This document shows, one piece after another, positions 1 through 10,705 of a stretch of 64,000 nucleotides of DNA. This DNA comes from Diploptera punctata (lineage: Eukaryota > Arthropoda > Insecta > Blattodea > Blaberidae): the NCBI GenBank assembly GCA_030220185.1, contig JASPKZ010009945.1, positions 1-64,000 on the forward strand, in the 5' to 3' direction. A program made the translations under genes and the position numbers. The notes beneath the pieces were generated by a model that was not told the DNA's origin, searched no databases, and saw nothing but the letters and a program-made list of their open reading frames with translations. Position 1 is the stretch's first letter. Each line of letters starts with the position of its first letter.

Positions 1-120
1 CTTCATCAGCCTCCGTAGATACCCACATCAGCTTTTTTTTATAGATATGAAAATTAGCAGGTCTGAATATATTCATATAGATATTAATTTTATATAAACT
101 TAAAATTCATAAGTTAGTTA

Positions 121-290
121 TGGTAAATAACATTATGAGTTCTTCGAATACCTCATACTTCATGTTTTTTAAGACAGCTGAGGATGAGAGGGATGCCTCT
201 TGAAAACAGCAGTTCCCATGTTAAAAAAAACATAAGTACAAGGTAAGATAAGAATTGACTCATTCATTAAACTTAGAATTACTATTATTG
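121..290. mobile_element. Short Penelope-type foldback element (family P1)
   Basis: A left arm around 140-172 is mirrored by a right arm ending in AAGGTAAG near 270. The family tail, here inverted as CATTATGAG, lies at the left edge. The right arm carries a hammerhead-like motif. No coding sequence remains. The family is recognised by comparison with the longer GIY-YIG-coding copies elsewhere in the window. Confidence 0.6.
178..216 (+). ncRNA. Hammerhead-ribozyme-like motif
   Basis: CUGAGGA plus an extra U is followed by a 6-bp stem GAGAGG/CCUCUU with a 4-nt loop, then GAAAAC (one A more than consensus) and AGCAGUU, so stem III would be AC/GU with loop AGCA. Stem I is poor in this copy. The stem II sequence differs from other copies but still pairs. 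Confidence 0.5.
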
Positions 291-339
291 TAAAATTTTT
301 ATAATAAATTAAGATATAACTGGTTTTAAAATAATTAGT

Positions 340-562
340 TAATAAAATTTGAATTGGATATTATGACTCACCACATAAATTGTAGATTTCTTGAAGACCA
401 GTTTTGATACACTATGTATAATTATCAACTCTAGGTAGATCTAATTGACAATGATATGCAGTGTATTGAAAGTGGTCTTTAAGAAATCTAAAATTTATGA
501 GGTGAGTCGTAATAACTCAAATTATTAATTAAAATAAACCTCATAGTGTCACTTCCTTTAAA
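340..562. mobile_element. Penelope-type foldback element (P1), tail on right
   Basis: A left arm at about 340-418 (containing CTCACC) is mirrored at about 462-535 (GAGGTGAGTC). The tail AACCTCATAGTGTCACTTCC follows at 537-558. The centre falls inside the hammerhead-like stem II, so only the GAAA side of the core survives (AAAAC on the left arm, GAAAG on the right). No coding sequence. Confidence 0.65.
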
Positions 563-623
563 CATTAATGAAAAATGGTTTTAAAATATTTTGAATATAA
601 TTCAATAAACAGAACATATAACA

Positions 624-1166
624 CTGGTCAACATGATTTTTGCCTCATGAGTACCAATAGTTGTACTTGATGCAGTTTTTTATTGTGTTTCCAAATATGT
701 ATTCAGAATTTCTCCATCACCTACAGTTTTTTTTTTAATTTCAATTTCAATTAATGGATTTAAATAATCATTTTTTAATAAACGTTTTTTCGTCCATTTG
801 TCCATTGTAAAATAAAACCAAACGAGCTAACTCAGGAGATTTCAGCTATGGAAAACAGATATCAAGGCAAATGGAATCCTAATAAGCTGGCCGATTATTG
901 TTGGACCATCAAGAGGGATGCTCCACAGGCAAAATATAGCAGAAAATTGTCACTTCTCACTTTCTAGGTGAATCTGGATGTTCAAATATTGTGTAGTTAC
1001 GAAAGTAGAAACTATTAGTGTTTGAATTTATAAAATTCCTGTCTCTCAGAAACCTTGCGTGATGGAGAAAACCGACATTATATTTGAATTCAGGAGAAAA
1101 AATACTATCAGAATCACACATTTTTTTCTTTCTGAGACAAAAAAGAAAAGTTTCTTTTTTGTTGCA
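624..1166. repeat. Repeat family alpha, copy 1
   Basis: About 540 bp closely matched by 6188-6745 in the same order and orientation. Shared blocks include ACACTGGTCAACATGATTTT, GATATCAAGGCAAATGGAAT and TTCTTTCTGAGACAAAAA. A short frame around 846-960 reads like a peptide (WNPNKLADYCW) that is open in both copies. I do not recognise the family. It could be the end of a larger transposon. Confidence 0.6.
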
Positions 1167-1170
1167 CAGT

Positions 1171-1745
1171 GTAATTATCATAAGTAATGCCACGAGTGAT
1201 TTCCAAATTATCGATAAATTCACGACTCACGAAAGAATAAAATTAAGCTGTTTACTCACAAATCATTGTTTAACTATAATTATTTTAAAATATTTATATA
1301 TTTAATGTAAACGGCGATGTTTGAAAACAAATCAGAAATGTGAGGTTATGTTAATTCACTGCTGCTTGATCATATTATTTATTGCCAAATAAGATCGCAA
1401 TATTGTAAGAGTGCACCCAAGTGGAGAAATAATGAAACACATCAAACTATATATCATAATCAATATTACTGGTTATTCATTTATTATTTTAGTAAACAAC
1501 TCAGTAAAATCAAGGAATATTTTCATTATTTGCTATATTCAATGTACTTGTTGGAGAAAAATAATGCTTTGACCTGTTCAGAACATTAAAAAGGAAGAGC
1601 TTTCTTTATCAGAAAAGCAGGAGCTGATAAAGAGAAATCATAAAGAGTGAGGTGAAACACGACTGTCATTGGTTATAAAACAAACTTCATTGAAACGTGA
1701 TTGGTTCATTGACTAGCATTTGTGGCATGAGTTAAATAGTTAAAA
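1171..1745. repeat. Repeat family beta, copy 1
   Basis: Shares blocks with 2355-3185 and 61890-62590, starting near CATAAGTAATGCCACGAGTG and ending near TTGTGGCATGAGTTAAATAG. No coding potential seen. The three copies differ by indels and by a nested insertion in copy 2. Confidence 0.65.
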
Positions 1746-2354
1746 TTAAAATATTTTGAATAAATTCAATAAACCGAACATATATATTAAAGGAGATGAG
1801 AGTAAATGGAAGTTTATCATCATTTAGACTCCTGATAAATGGTCATCAGATCACTCTACTGTCTTATTACATTACAGGATAAATTAACTCTTTATTTTTA
1901 AATCTAAAAAATAAAGTAGGAAGCATATGATAGGGTGCCTCTTCTACCCCTTTCATCGTTTGATCCTTGTGTATATTCTAAGTCACATGACTTAGTTACA
2001 TATGATTTCTTCAAGGAAAATACTCATCTTTGTTGAACCTTCAATGCAAAAACTAAAATAGCCTACTAATAAATCACTTCATTTATTCAAGTCCATCTTT
2101 TATCTATCTTTTTAAGCTAAAGTTGCCATATTTAAATTTTCTAATGTCCATTTCAAACCATAAGATCTTATCACATCATAGAATCCTACGATTAAACATT
2201 TTAAATACTTCTGGCAAATTACTAGCAGCAGCAACAATACAGTTCAATGAAATTAATTAAAAGAATTATTAAAATCTGAGATTTATTTTAAAGTTGTGTC
2301 ACATAAGGAGCTCTGTAATGCCTCATATTGCTAATGTTAAATAAAGTAGTCTTC
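1746..2354. other. AT-rich stretch without recognisable features
   Basis: No open frame, inverted repeat or known repeat is evident between the two beta-family copies. Confidence 0.5.
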
Positions 2355-3185
2355 TTTATCATAAGTAATGCCACGAGTGATTTCCAATTTATCTAGAGGA
2401 TTTGGAAATCAAGAGTAGCATCTGTTATGACTATTTAATGAATAATATTAATTCATTTAATTTAAAAAAGATTAAAACTTAAAAGTTTTATATGATTTTC
2501 ATATTTATTAAAATATAAATTAGTTACACCTGTTTCGGTACTTTGTACCTTCTTCAGACATGATAACAAATTAATGAATTTTGTTATTACAGTACATAAC
2601 AACTGTAATAAAATTAAGCTGTTTACTCGCAAATCATTATTTAAATATAGTTATTTTAAAATATTCATATATTTAATGTAAATGACGATGTTTGAAAACA
2701 AATGAGAAATGATTGGTTATGATTCCTTTGTTCGTCCACTGCAACTATACCATACTATATCATATTATTTACTGCCAAATAGGATCGCAATATTGTAAGA
2801 ATGCATCCTAGAGGGAAAAAAAAGAAACACATCAAACTGTATATTATAACGAACATTATAGGTTATTAATTATTTTTTTTAGGAAACAACTCTGTAAAAT
2901 CATTATTTAAAAACACAATTATTGAACACACAATTATCAAATGTGTAGTTCGAAGGAAGCTGTTTATTATTTGCTATACTCAACGTATTTGTTCGAGAGT
3001 CAGTCACTGCAAAATAATGCTCTGACCTGCTCAGAATATTAAAAAGAAGAAGCTTTCTTTATTTTGGTAATCAAAATTTGATAATTATCGAGGTGAAACA
3101 CGACTGTGATTGGTTGTAAAACGAAATTCACTGAAACGTGATTGGTCATTGACTCCCATTTGGGGCAAGAGTTAAATAGTCTACT
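2355..3185. repeat. Repeat family beta, copy 2, interrupted
   Basis: Same order of blocks as 1171-1745 and 61890-62590. It is interrupted at about 2444-2606 by a Penelope 3'-end insertion that is absent at the matching point of the 61.9-kb copy, which therefore acts as an empty site. Confidence 0.65.
2444..2606 (-). mobile_element. Solo Penelope 3'-end insertion with hammerhead-like core
   Basis: Inserted between GACTATTTAATG and AAATTAAGCTG, which are nearly adjacent in the 61.9-kb beta copy, with AATAA at both edges. The minus strand at 2532-2557 reads CUGAAGA, an extra A, stem GGUAC/GUACC with loop AAA, then GAAAC. No opposite arm of comparable length is visible. Confidence 0.6.
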
Positions 3186-3319
3186 TAATCAATTTAATTC
3201 AAATCTTCAGGAGATATTTAACAAATCTGTCAATAATTTTGTACCTCAGAGGTGTAGAATGGTAAATCTATTTTCTTAGTTTTATTATAGAGGCAAAAAA
3301 ATTATAATTTTAATTTCTT

Positions 3320-3448
3320 GCAGAGCTCATACTATTACTATTATTATTACTAATATTATTATTATTAGTATCATTATCATTATTATTATCATTATTATTA
3401 GTATTATCATTATTATTATTATTATCATTATTATTATCATTATTAGTA

Positions 3449-3497
<49 letters not shown>

Positions 3498-3650
3498 CAT
3501 TGTTATTACCATTATCATTATTATTATTAGTATCATTATCATTATTATTATTAGTATCATTATCATTATTATTATTAGTATCATTATTATTATCATTATT
3601 ATTATTTCATTATCATTATTATTGTAATATTATTGTCATTATTATTATTA

Positions 3651-3693
<43 letters not shown>

Positions 3694-4112
3694 TATTATT
3701 TAATCAATTGAGTTGGTGTTTACTTGATGGAAATCCATATTCATTAATTAAATAAAAATAAAACATAGTTTTATTTTTATTTAATTAATAATCATTATTA
3801 TTATCATTATTATTATTATTATTATTTAATCAATTGAGTTGGTGTTTACTTGATGAAAATCCATATTTATTAATTAAATAAAAATAAAACGCAGTTTTAT
3901 TTTTATTTAAATAATAATGATTATTATTATTATAGTAGTAGTAGTAGTAGTAGTAGTAGTATCATTATCATTATTATTAGTAGTATTATTATTAGTATCA
4001 TTATTATTATCATCATTATTATTATCATCGTTATTATTATCATTATCATCATTATTATTATTATTATCTTTATCATTATTTTATTGTTATTAGTATCATT
4101 ATCATCATCATT

Positions 4113-4144
<32 letters not shown>

Positions 4145-4175
4145 TCATCATTATCATCATCATCATTCATCATTA

Positions 4176-4250
<75 letters not shown>

Positions 4251-4254
4251 AGCA
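3320..4254. repeat. (ATT/ATC)n microsatellite with an embedded duplicated unit
   Basis: Long runs of ATT, ATC and GTA/GTAGTA triplets. Two copies of a roughly 90-bp non-simple unit sit inside at about 3699-3789 and 3826-3917. Each has a perfect hairpin made of ATTAATTAAATAAAAATAAA and its complement. The open frames here encode only runs of I, M, L, D or N and are not genes. Confidence 0.9.
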
Positions 4255-5290
4255 AAGGTATATATGTATTTATAATAAATATATATATGGTTTTTTATCT
4301 GAAGAAATACAGAAAATATCTGAAAATTGAAGATAAGATAGTTGGGACACATGGAAAGAATGAGTAATTAAAAAAAGCATAAAATGATTTTGAACTCAAA
4401 AATTGAAAGTCTAAAGAATCTGGGTGTGAGAAATTGGAAAGTCCAACCAGAGGTGAAACTGAATGAAAGACTGTTGTGCAAGAGGCAAGGTTCATTTTGT
4501 TGGACTGCATAACCATATACGATGATGATGATGATGATGCAGACACAAAGAGAAAAGCAAAAATGAAATGAGTGTAGAATATTGAGTTTGCAATGAAGGA
4601 TCTGTCTTTGGGCAGAAAACTATTAATGAATGCACTACTATATTTAACACATTCGTTGTAAACTGTCTTAAGTGCCATTTTGTTTTCTGGTTATGTGTTT
4701 CATTTGAAGAATTGTCATTTGATCTTTTTTTTTTTTTGGAATACAAGTAATTGTAAAAATTACTGATGCCTATTAGAAACATACAACCAGGAAAATAAAG
4801 CATTTTGGTAAGTAAAGCATCATAATGTTGCAGATAAACCCATTTAGCAGTAATCAATATAACATATTGAATAATATCAAATGAATTAACATCTGGTGTA
4901 TATGAAAGTCAAATAAGTAGGATAGAACAAAAATAATTAAAACTTCAAAAACATTTCAACAACAACAATGAAAACTTACAATGAATAACAATCAATGATC
5001 ATTCATATAAAAATCCAGATATTTTACCATATGCTAGAATTGCCTAGATCAGAAATTTTAATCCTGAAAATGAAGCAATTCCCAGACAAATTAGAGATAT
5101 GGCAACATTAGCTACTGATGCAAGCAGTTACAATAACATTCAAACATCTTCACTTGGCACATCAAGTTCACTTCAAAACAACAAATATACTTTGTTTTAA
5201 TGCAACATGATTTTCAATAGGTAAATAGAATGATAATTAAAGAAAAATCAGAGGGATATTTAAATTCAGAAATCTTGATTTGTATGGTCC
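4255..5290. other. Unassigned AT-rich stretch with a short (GAT)n run
   Basis: A (GAT)n run lies at about 4519-4536. A short open reading around 5025-5200 on the plus strand contains FNPENEAIPRQIRDMATLAT. It reads like protein but has upstream stops and I do not recognise it. Nothing else stands out. Confidence 0.4.
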
Positions 5291-5294
5291 CACA

Positions 5295-5450
5295 CCATAG
5301 ATGAGCAATATAAGACATCAAGCCTTGATGCAGAGTTATGGGACAAGCACTGATTCGAGTTCCCATGGGGGAAGAAATTTCCTCATAGAATTTCAGGAAG
5401 TATGGTGCCCATCCATCATCATGAGAACCCCCAGGGGGTTCGCACAAATA
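5295..5450 (+). mobile_element. Partial SINE, family C
   Basis: The tRNA-like B-box region GATTCGAGTTCCCATGGGGG followed by AAGAAATTT matches the better copies at 7318-7678 and 14880-15213. The 3' part is missing. Confidence 0.55.
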
Positions 5451-5519
5451 GTTCAAGGGGTTCGCCAAAACTTTTCCGTGATGGCGGGTTTTGAGGTTAG
5501 GTCTATTATTGTTTCCTTC

Positions 5520-5580
5520 ATACATGCAAGCATTATAATAATAATAATAATTTATTATTATTATTATTATCATTATTCTA
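5520..5580. repeat. (ATT)n microsatellite
   Basis: A run of AAT triplets followed by ATT triplets, forming a small inverted pair. Confidence 0.85.
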
Positions 5581-5924
5581 AAATTAAATTAATCCTATAA
5601 TGCTCCTTTACATATGTGTAACATTGGGAATTTATCACATTATTTCCACAATATATTAATATTTACCGTGAATGCCTGATTTACAGTTATGTAACAACAT
5701 TAGGAATGCATTTGGTTTCGCTACAACTAGGCCTACACGTTGTGTAACTTTTAAGCCATAAGTAGAGTAACTTTAGGTTTTAACCATTAAGGGTTAAGTT
5801 AATTAAGGTTCTTAAACCTTTTGCTTGGAATTAAATTTTATGCATGTCTGCTGTATTTATATTTAGAACTCAGATCATTGTGGAAGAGGTTCGCGAATCG
5901 AAAAAGATTGGGAACCGCTGGTCT
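5581..5924. mobile_element. Possible hAT-like element end
   Basis: The end at 5880-5923 (GTTCGCGAATCG, then TTGGGAACCGCTGG) resembles the terminal inverted repeats of hAT elements, which often read CAGTGGTTCCCAA. Related CGAACCCC-like text at 5425-5470 could be the other end. No 8-bp duplication could be matched. The sequence between them has no coding potential. Confidence 0.35.
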
Positions 5925-6178
5925 AGGAGTTTAGTTTGTTGTCTTTGGTCCTGAGGGTCATGGGTTCTTAAACCCAGCCAAGGTAGATGGATATTTAGGA
6001 TGGAAAACTCTAAATGTACAAGTCTTCTGGGAGGAACTTTAACCTATGGGTCCCGGGTCTGAAGATTTTCAGGCTCACAGAAGAATCTCATGCCTAAATT
6101 AGATACTTTAAGTAAAATTTAATTGATTTTTTCCATTCAAATAATACCTTAGTTGGCTACTAGGTGTCTCTGGTGATG
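5922..6178 (+). mobile_element. SINE family D (tRNA-derived)
   Basis: An A-box-like TGGTCTAGGAG and a B-box-like GGTTCTTAAACC are followed by the family body (GATGGATATTTAGGATG, GGACTTTAACC-like, GTCTGAAGATTTTCAGG). The same body occurs at 25485-25765 (minus) and 54495-54733 (plus). Confidence 0.65.
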
Positions 6179-6187
6179 AGCTAATAT

Positions 6188-6745
6188 CACTGGTCAACAT
6201 GATTTTTGTCTCATGAGTACCAATGATTGTACTTAATGCAGTTTTTTTATTGTGTTTTCAAATATGTATTCAGAATTTCTCCATCACCCACAGTTTTTTT
6301 TTATTTCAATTTTAATTAATGGATTTAAATAATTATTTTTTTAATAAACCTAGATTTTTTCCCAGAAAATCTTGGCGCAGTAAGCGATGAGCACGGGGGA
6401 CACTTTCATCAGAAGATTTCAGCTACGAAAAAGATATATCAAGGCAAATGGAATCCTAATATGCTGGCCGATTATTGTTGGACCATCATGAGGGATGCTC
6501 CACAGGAGAAATATAGCAGAAAATCATCATTTCTTACTGTCTAGGTGAGTCCAAATGTTTGAATATTGTGTAGTTACGAATATAGAAAATATTGAAGTGT
6601 TTGAAATTATAAATGCCTATTGTCTCAGAAACCTTGCATGATTGAGAAAAACCGATATAATATTTAAATTCAGGAGAAAAAATATTATCAGAATCACATA
6701 TTTTTTTCTTTCTGAGACAAAAAGAAAAGTTTCTTTTTTTGTTGC
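6188..6745. repeat. Repeat family alpha, copy 2
   Basis: Closely matches 624-1166 in order and orientation. Its downstream part is interrupted by the SINE at 6775. Confidence 0.6.
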
Positions 6746-6774
6746 TCTGTAATTTGTCACTTGCTGACATCTGT

Positions 6775-7045
6775 GGAGCACGCCATAGCATAGTGGTTAA
6801 GGCACAAAACTACAAGCCAGAAGGTCTAGGGTTCGAGTCCTGATGGGGTCAGGATTTTTAAACTGACCCAAACTTCTGGTGGCACTATGGCCCTGGGTTC
6901 GACTCAGCCTCTAATGGAAATGAATACCAGACATTTGTTCTGGGGTAAAGGCGGCAATCATGCAGGGCTGATGACCCTACTGACATCAGGTGCCGATTGT
7001 TAAGAAAAAGTGAGAGCCTTAACCTCCTACTATCCCAAGGGCCTT
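6775..7045 (+). mobile_element. SINE family A (tRNA-derived), 3' truncated
   Basis: Starts GGAGCACGCCATAGCATAG and has an A box in TAGTGGTTAAGG and a B box in GGTTCGAGTCC, the RNA polymerase III promoter elements of tRNA-derived SINEs. It is flanked by an 11-bp duplication CTGACATCTGT (6764-6774 and 7046-7056). Full-length relatives lie at 17257, 50556 and 62600. Confidence 0.85.
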
Positions 7046-7317
7046 CTGACATCTGTAAGGAAATATGCATAACAAATTATGTTTGGTTAAGTAACTACTG
7101 CAAGGAATCACCCTTGCCCCACATGGGATGCATGCGTATATATAGATAATAAATAGTGGCTTGAGATTGAAAAAATCAGCTATAACAACTGAGGGACTCA
7201 GTATGCTGATCACATGCCACCCTAAACCAGCTGGATTATCATCCACCTCTTAAATGACACATGTGGATGTGAGGCAAACAGTCAGCTGGTAGACCAAAAA
7301 CCTTTAAGGTCTGTTGC
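7046..7317 (+). repeat. Mixed repeat tail and partial SINE C
   Basis: 7050-7150 matches the tail that follows SINE D elsewhere (CATAACTAATTATG-like, GGGATGCATG-like). 7180-7317 holds the 3' half of SINE C in plus orientation (GGATGTGAGGCAAACAGTCAG). Confidence 0.45.
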
Positions 7318-7678
7318 AACACGTAGTTCGTTTGTTTCATGGCGCGGCAGGCCTAGAAGGCCCTTAGCCTAACATCCGGCTGCTGGCATCACATCCACAT
7401 GTGTCAATCACAGAGGTAGATAATCATCTAGCCAGTGTAGAGGTGACATTGTGATCAGCATGTCGAGTCCCCCAGCCATTACAGCTAGTTTTCTCAACCC
7501 GGAACGGCTACTTATTGTAGCTACCCAAATGCCTCACGATGCTGGGTGGGCACCAGTCCCATACGGGCCGAAATACCATGAGAAAAATTTCTTCCCCATG
7601 GAGACTTGAACCAGCACAAGTCCCGTAGCTCTGCACCAAGGCTTCCTGCATTAACCACTCGGCTATGGCGCAGGACTG
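7318..7678 (-). mobile_element. SINE family C (tRNA-derived)
   Basis: Read on the minus strand it begins with GTCCTGCGCCATAGCCGAG, then the B box CTTGTGCTGGTTCAAGTCTC, then the body ending in the ACATGTGGATGTGA region. Near-identical body at 14880-15213. Confidence 0.75.
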
Positions 7679-8027
7679 TGACATGTAGTACTCTAAGAAA
7701 TGTTATTAACTCATTCGCCTCAGAAGATGAAGTACACTCATAGGATGTCATATGATCTTCGCCTCAGAAGGCAAGGTAAGTTCGCTTAACTCTGCTTTAT
7801 ATATTATGCAATAATTAGTACATTCCTTGCAGGGTTATCTGTTGTTAACATTTATGAATAGTAGAGGAATGTATTTTGGCCTTCTCCCTTATTGTGATCT
7901 CAATTACCATTATCTTTTGTTCATTTTGAATGTATGAAAATAGACAATATAATTAAAGGTGACTTAAATGTGGTGTCTGGGGAAATGCATTGAATGTTTA
8001 AACCTGAATTGAATGGGTTAATAAGTT
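7679..8027. other. Unassigned stretch
   Basis: Contains ATTCGCCTCAGAAGATGAAG twice in variant form (about 7713 and 7756), also seen once near 20444. No gene seen. Confidence 0.4.
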
Positions 8028-8112
8028 ACAAGTAACATTATGAGGTTCTTCTTAATAATGAGGTGAATCCGAGTCACCTTACCTCACAATTTGTTGTGTT
8101 CTATTTAAACAT

Positions 8113-8142
8113 GTTTCGATATATCATGTATACCATCATCAG
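8113..8142 (-). ncRNA. Hammerhead-ribozyme-like motif
   Basis: Minus strand: CUGAUGA, extra U, stem GGUAUA/UAUAUC with a 5-nt loop, GAAAC, then AUGUU giving an ACAUGU stem III. Stem I pairing is weak. It mirrors the plus-strand copy at 9265. Confidence 0.55.
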
Positions 8143-8322
8143 CTTTTTCAGACTGTTGAATTTTATGTTGTTAGCTCTGGATGTTATTCCCACTCCATCT
8201 TTTGGCTGACCGAAGAACTTGTAAATCAAATCTTTTTCCCCAGGAATTTCAAAATTCACTATCCTGTTTTTGTTTTCCTGTATGTACAGAAGTACTCACT
8301 CTTTGAGAGAAGATCTACATAC

Positions 8323-9115
8323 TAACTAACTCACTGCCACTATTCAATCTGCAGGTTCATGGCCGCACAGACATAAACTCTCCATACATCCCTATCCTGA
8401 GCTAATATTTTTCCAATCATTCCCTGTATAATCTACTTCCTTCAAATCATGGTTAATGTTATTTTCCCACCTCATTCTTGGTCTACCAACTGGGCGTTTT
8501 CCCACTGGTTTTCCTACAGAAGCTTCCATCCATGTCTTTCATTACCCATTTGTTCCACATGTCTTGCCCATCGCAGTCTATGAGACTTAACTGTTCTTAT
8601 TATATCTGGTTCCTATAAAGACCATGTAGTTCTTTGTTATGTAGTCTTCTCCATTCACCTGTCTGTTCATCTCTTTTTGGTCCAAAAATTTTCCTAGAAA
8701 CTTTATTCTCAAATACTCGTAATCTCCTTTCCTCTCTTAAAGTAAGAGTCTATGTTTCGCATCCATATAATATAACTGGTAGAATAATAGTTTTATTTTA
8801 TTTTATTTTTTTTCAGTTTAACACGTTTTGAAAGGAGTTGGGACAACAAGAGTCACTGTAATGCATAATTAGCATGCATTTCCAGAACTGAGCCTATGTT
8901 TAATTTCTTTGTGCATCTCATTCCTATTTGTTATTATTGTTCCTAAGTATTTCAATTCAGCCACTTCTTCAAACTTCCAACAAATATCATTTGCTGTCCA
9001 TTTCCATTATATAATGTATTTTTATGTGTGACCATATATTAAGTTTTTAGTTTTATTGCTATTTATTTCCAGTCCCAATTTCTTAGTGTTACTGAATAGT
9101 GTTTGCGTGTTGGCC
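8323..9115 (-). pseudogene. 5'-truncated LINE: reverse transcriptase C-terminal region
   Basis: Minus-strand frames, shifting several times, read the C-terminal part of a non-LTR reverse transcriptase. In order: NTKKLGLEINSNKTK, FEEVAELKYLGTIITNRNEM, a run ending ILPVILYGCET, RLRVFENKVSRKIFGPKRDE, and SHRLRWARHVEQMG followed by GRPRMRWENN-like text. Such blocks are typical of the region after the catalytic core in insect LINEs. The 3' end terminates in GTTAGTTAG. The unit is bounded by AGATCTACATAC at 8311-8322 and 9116-9127, a 12-bp target duplication, so it is a retrotransposed and 5'-truncated copy that landed in the Penelope palindrome. No catalytic motif is present and the copy cannot encode an active enzyme. 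Confidence 0.8.
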
Positions 9116-9264
9116 AGATCTACATACAGAAGAACAAAAATAGGATTATGAATTTTGAAATTATTGGGGAAAAAGATTTGATTTGCAGGTCCTTTGATCA
9201 GCCAAAAGATGGAGTGGCAGTCAAAATACAAGTCAACAATGTAAAATTCAACAGTCTGGAAAAG

Positions 9265-9294
9265 CTGACGATGGTATACATGGTATATCGAAAC
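9265..9294 (+). ncRNA. Hammerhead-ribozyme-like motif
   Basis: CUGACGA, extra U, stem GGUAUA/UAUAUC, GAAAC. Mirror copy of 8113-8142, with N7 and loop differences. Confidence 0.55.
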
Positions 9295-9350
9295 ATGTTT
9301 AAATACAACACAGTGACTCCAGTTCACACCTTATTTAATAAGATATGTTA

Positions 9351-9582
9351 ACTATATAAACTTTTTGTAGAAAATATATGACTACACAAAGCCAAAATAA
9401 TCTTAGATGTAATATGATATATGATATAAGATGATTGAAAAACTCGAGATATATCAAAGTAAAATGGAATAATATTTGTTGTACCAAGTGATCAGAGACA
9501 ATCAGTCTTCCTAATTATAACCTTAAAATTATAATTACAGTTTGATATAGATCAATGTAGCATGGCTGCTTTCTGCATAAGT
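9351..9582. other. AT-rich stretch, nothing recognised
   Basis: No open frame or repeat seen between two Penelope foldbacks. Confidence 0.4.
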
Positions 9583-9643
9583 ATTAGTAGATCTAATATT
9601 TAAATTAAAATTCTTTTTACCTCACCTCGTACCCAGTCTTCTA

Positions 9644-9686
9644 ATTAAACCAGTTTCAAAATCTAGATGGTTTCATCATCAGTAAT
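9644..9686 (-). ncRNA. Hammerhead ribozyme candidate
   Basis: Minus strand: AUUA, CUGAUGA, extra U, stem GAAACC with GAUUUU (one mismatch), GAA, ACUGGU (stem III AC/GU), U17, UAAU. Stem I is AUUA/UAAU. Predicted cleavage follows the complement of position 9648. Confidence 0.6.
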
Positions 9687-9822
9687 ATCTGAACCAATTT
9701 TATGTCATTCAGGAGAACTGCTTCTTACTTATAAAATGGCTGACAGGAAGAAGTGCTTCTTACCTACAAAATGGTTGACAGGAAGAAGTAGTTCTCCTGA
9801 ATGACATAACATTGGTTAAATT

Positions 9823-9865
9823 ATTACTGAAGATGAAACCAGCTAGGTTTTGAAACTGGTTTAAT
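9823..9865 (+). ncRNA. Hammerhead ribozyme candidate
   Basis: AUUA, CUGAAGA, extra U, perfect stem GAAACC/GGUUUU counting G-U, GAA, ACUGGU, U17 at 9861, then UAAU pairing with AUUA. All three stems form. Confidence 0.7.
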
Positions 9866-9964
9866 TAGAAGACTGATTATGAGGTGAGGTATAAAAAATT
9901 TTAATTTGAACATTAAATTAAACCTTATAGTGATTTTTCCTATAAAATTAGTAGACCTACTATT

Positions 9965-10363
9965 CTGTGGAGAAACACAGTACCATTCAATTAGAATAGA
10001 TAGATTAGTGATGCCAGTTGCCAATTATAAAAGTTTTCACTGTTGCCAGACTTCTCTTGCTCTCTATCGCTGAGTTAACATTTAAACTTAATCATACAAA
10101 TAAATTTTCACTTATGAAATAAATTTAAATTTTATAGCTAATTTATGATACTTTCTTCATAAAATTACTTAATGTATAAAATACAATATGCCTATTGTAG
10201 TAGCCCATTTTTAATTTAAAATATTGAGGATATGTTCTAGAAAGAGTTCATTTCTACCTTCATAACTGTGAAAGTCCTATGTTTTTAAATGCTATCAGGA
10301 TAGAGAAGCCAAAAAATTGATGTGTTTCTCCAATAATCCTACCTTAATTATTATGAGTTAGTT
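9965..10363. other. AT-rich stretch, nothing recognised
   Basis: No coding or repeat signature seen. Confidence 0.4.
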
Positions 10364-10705
10364 ATTTTGACTCACCTCATATTTTTTTATATTCTGCAGA
10401 CTCCACATTGTCAATGCATTCTGTTTTTTTGCTGTTGTCCTTCTATAGGTTGATTTCTGCTCCCTCTGTTTGCTGACCGATGAACTTCCAATTTTTTTTT
10501 TTTCAGGAATTTTGAAATTTGTTTGTTTTCTCTTTATTCTTATGGATGTAAATTTTCTCCCAAATTGTGAGTTCCTTAGATTTATCTAACTGTTTCAGTA
10601 ATTTGGCAGTTAACAGTTCTTTGTTTGTGAGATTCTGATTGACAATTATCCTTTTTAACGAACACTTCCGATATTTTATGTTTTCCAACCTGCACATTGA
10701 GAATT
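10364..10705 (-). pseudogene. Penelope GIY-YIG C-terminal fragment (solo)
   Basis: Minus-strand frame carries LLTAKLLKQLDKSKELTIW followed by EKIYIHKNKEK. This is the C-terminal stretch that follows the GIY-YIG catalytic core in the P1 Penelope copies (compare 59700-59784). The catalytic GIY and YIG motifs are absent. The outer end CTCACCTCATA lies at 10371, so the 3' end points left. I see no opposite arm, so this is a one-sided insertion or a foldback that lost its partner. A hammerhead core is not recognisable in its 3' UTR. It is a retroelement fossil, not a host gene. Confidence 0.6.

Larger units (their letters stand above)
8028..9350. mobile_element. Penelope-type foldback (P1) interrupted by a LINE
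   Basis: The left arm 8050-8310 and right arm 9128-9345 are inverted copies of a P1 3' end. Each carries the end of the GIY-YIG coding region (IYIQKNKNRIMNFEI-like on the right), a 3' UTR and a hammerhead-like motif. The inverted tail ACATTATGAGG lies at the left edge. The centre is occupied by a 5'-truncated LINE bounded by a target duplication. Confidence 0.75.
9601..9946. mobile_element. Penelope-type foldback (P1) with 18-bp target duplication
   Basis: Bounded by ATTAGTAGATCTAATATT (9583-9600) and ATTAGTAGACCTACTATT (9947-9964), two mismatches. Both arms end in a CCTCACCTC/GAGGTGAGG block and both carry a complete hammerhead-like motif. The tail CCTTATAGTGATTTTTCC is on the right only. 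The centre has a short internal inverted repeat (AAGAAGTGCTTCTTAC). Confidence 0.85.

Noticed and set aside
3327..4275. Open frames encoding long runs of Ile, Met, Asp, Asn or Ser
   Set aside because: These are translations of ATT/ATC triplet repeats with no other signal.
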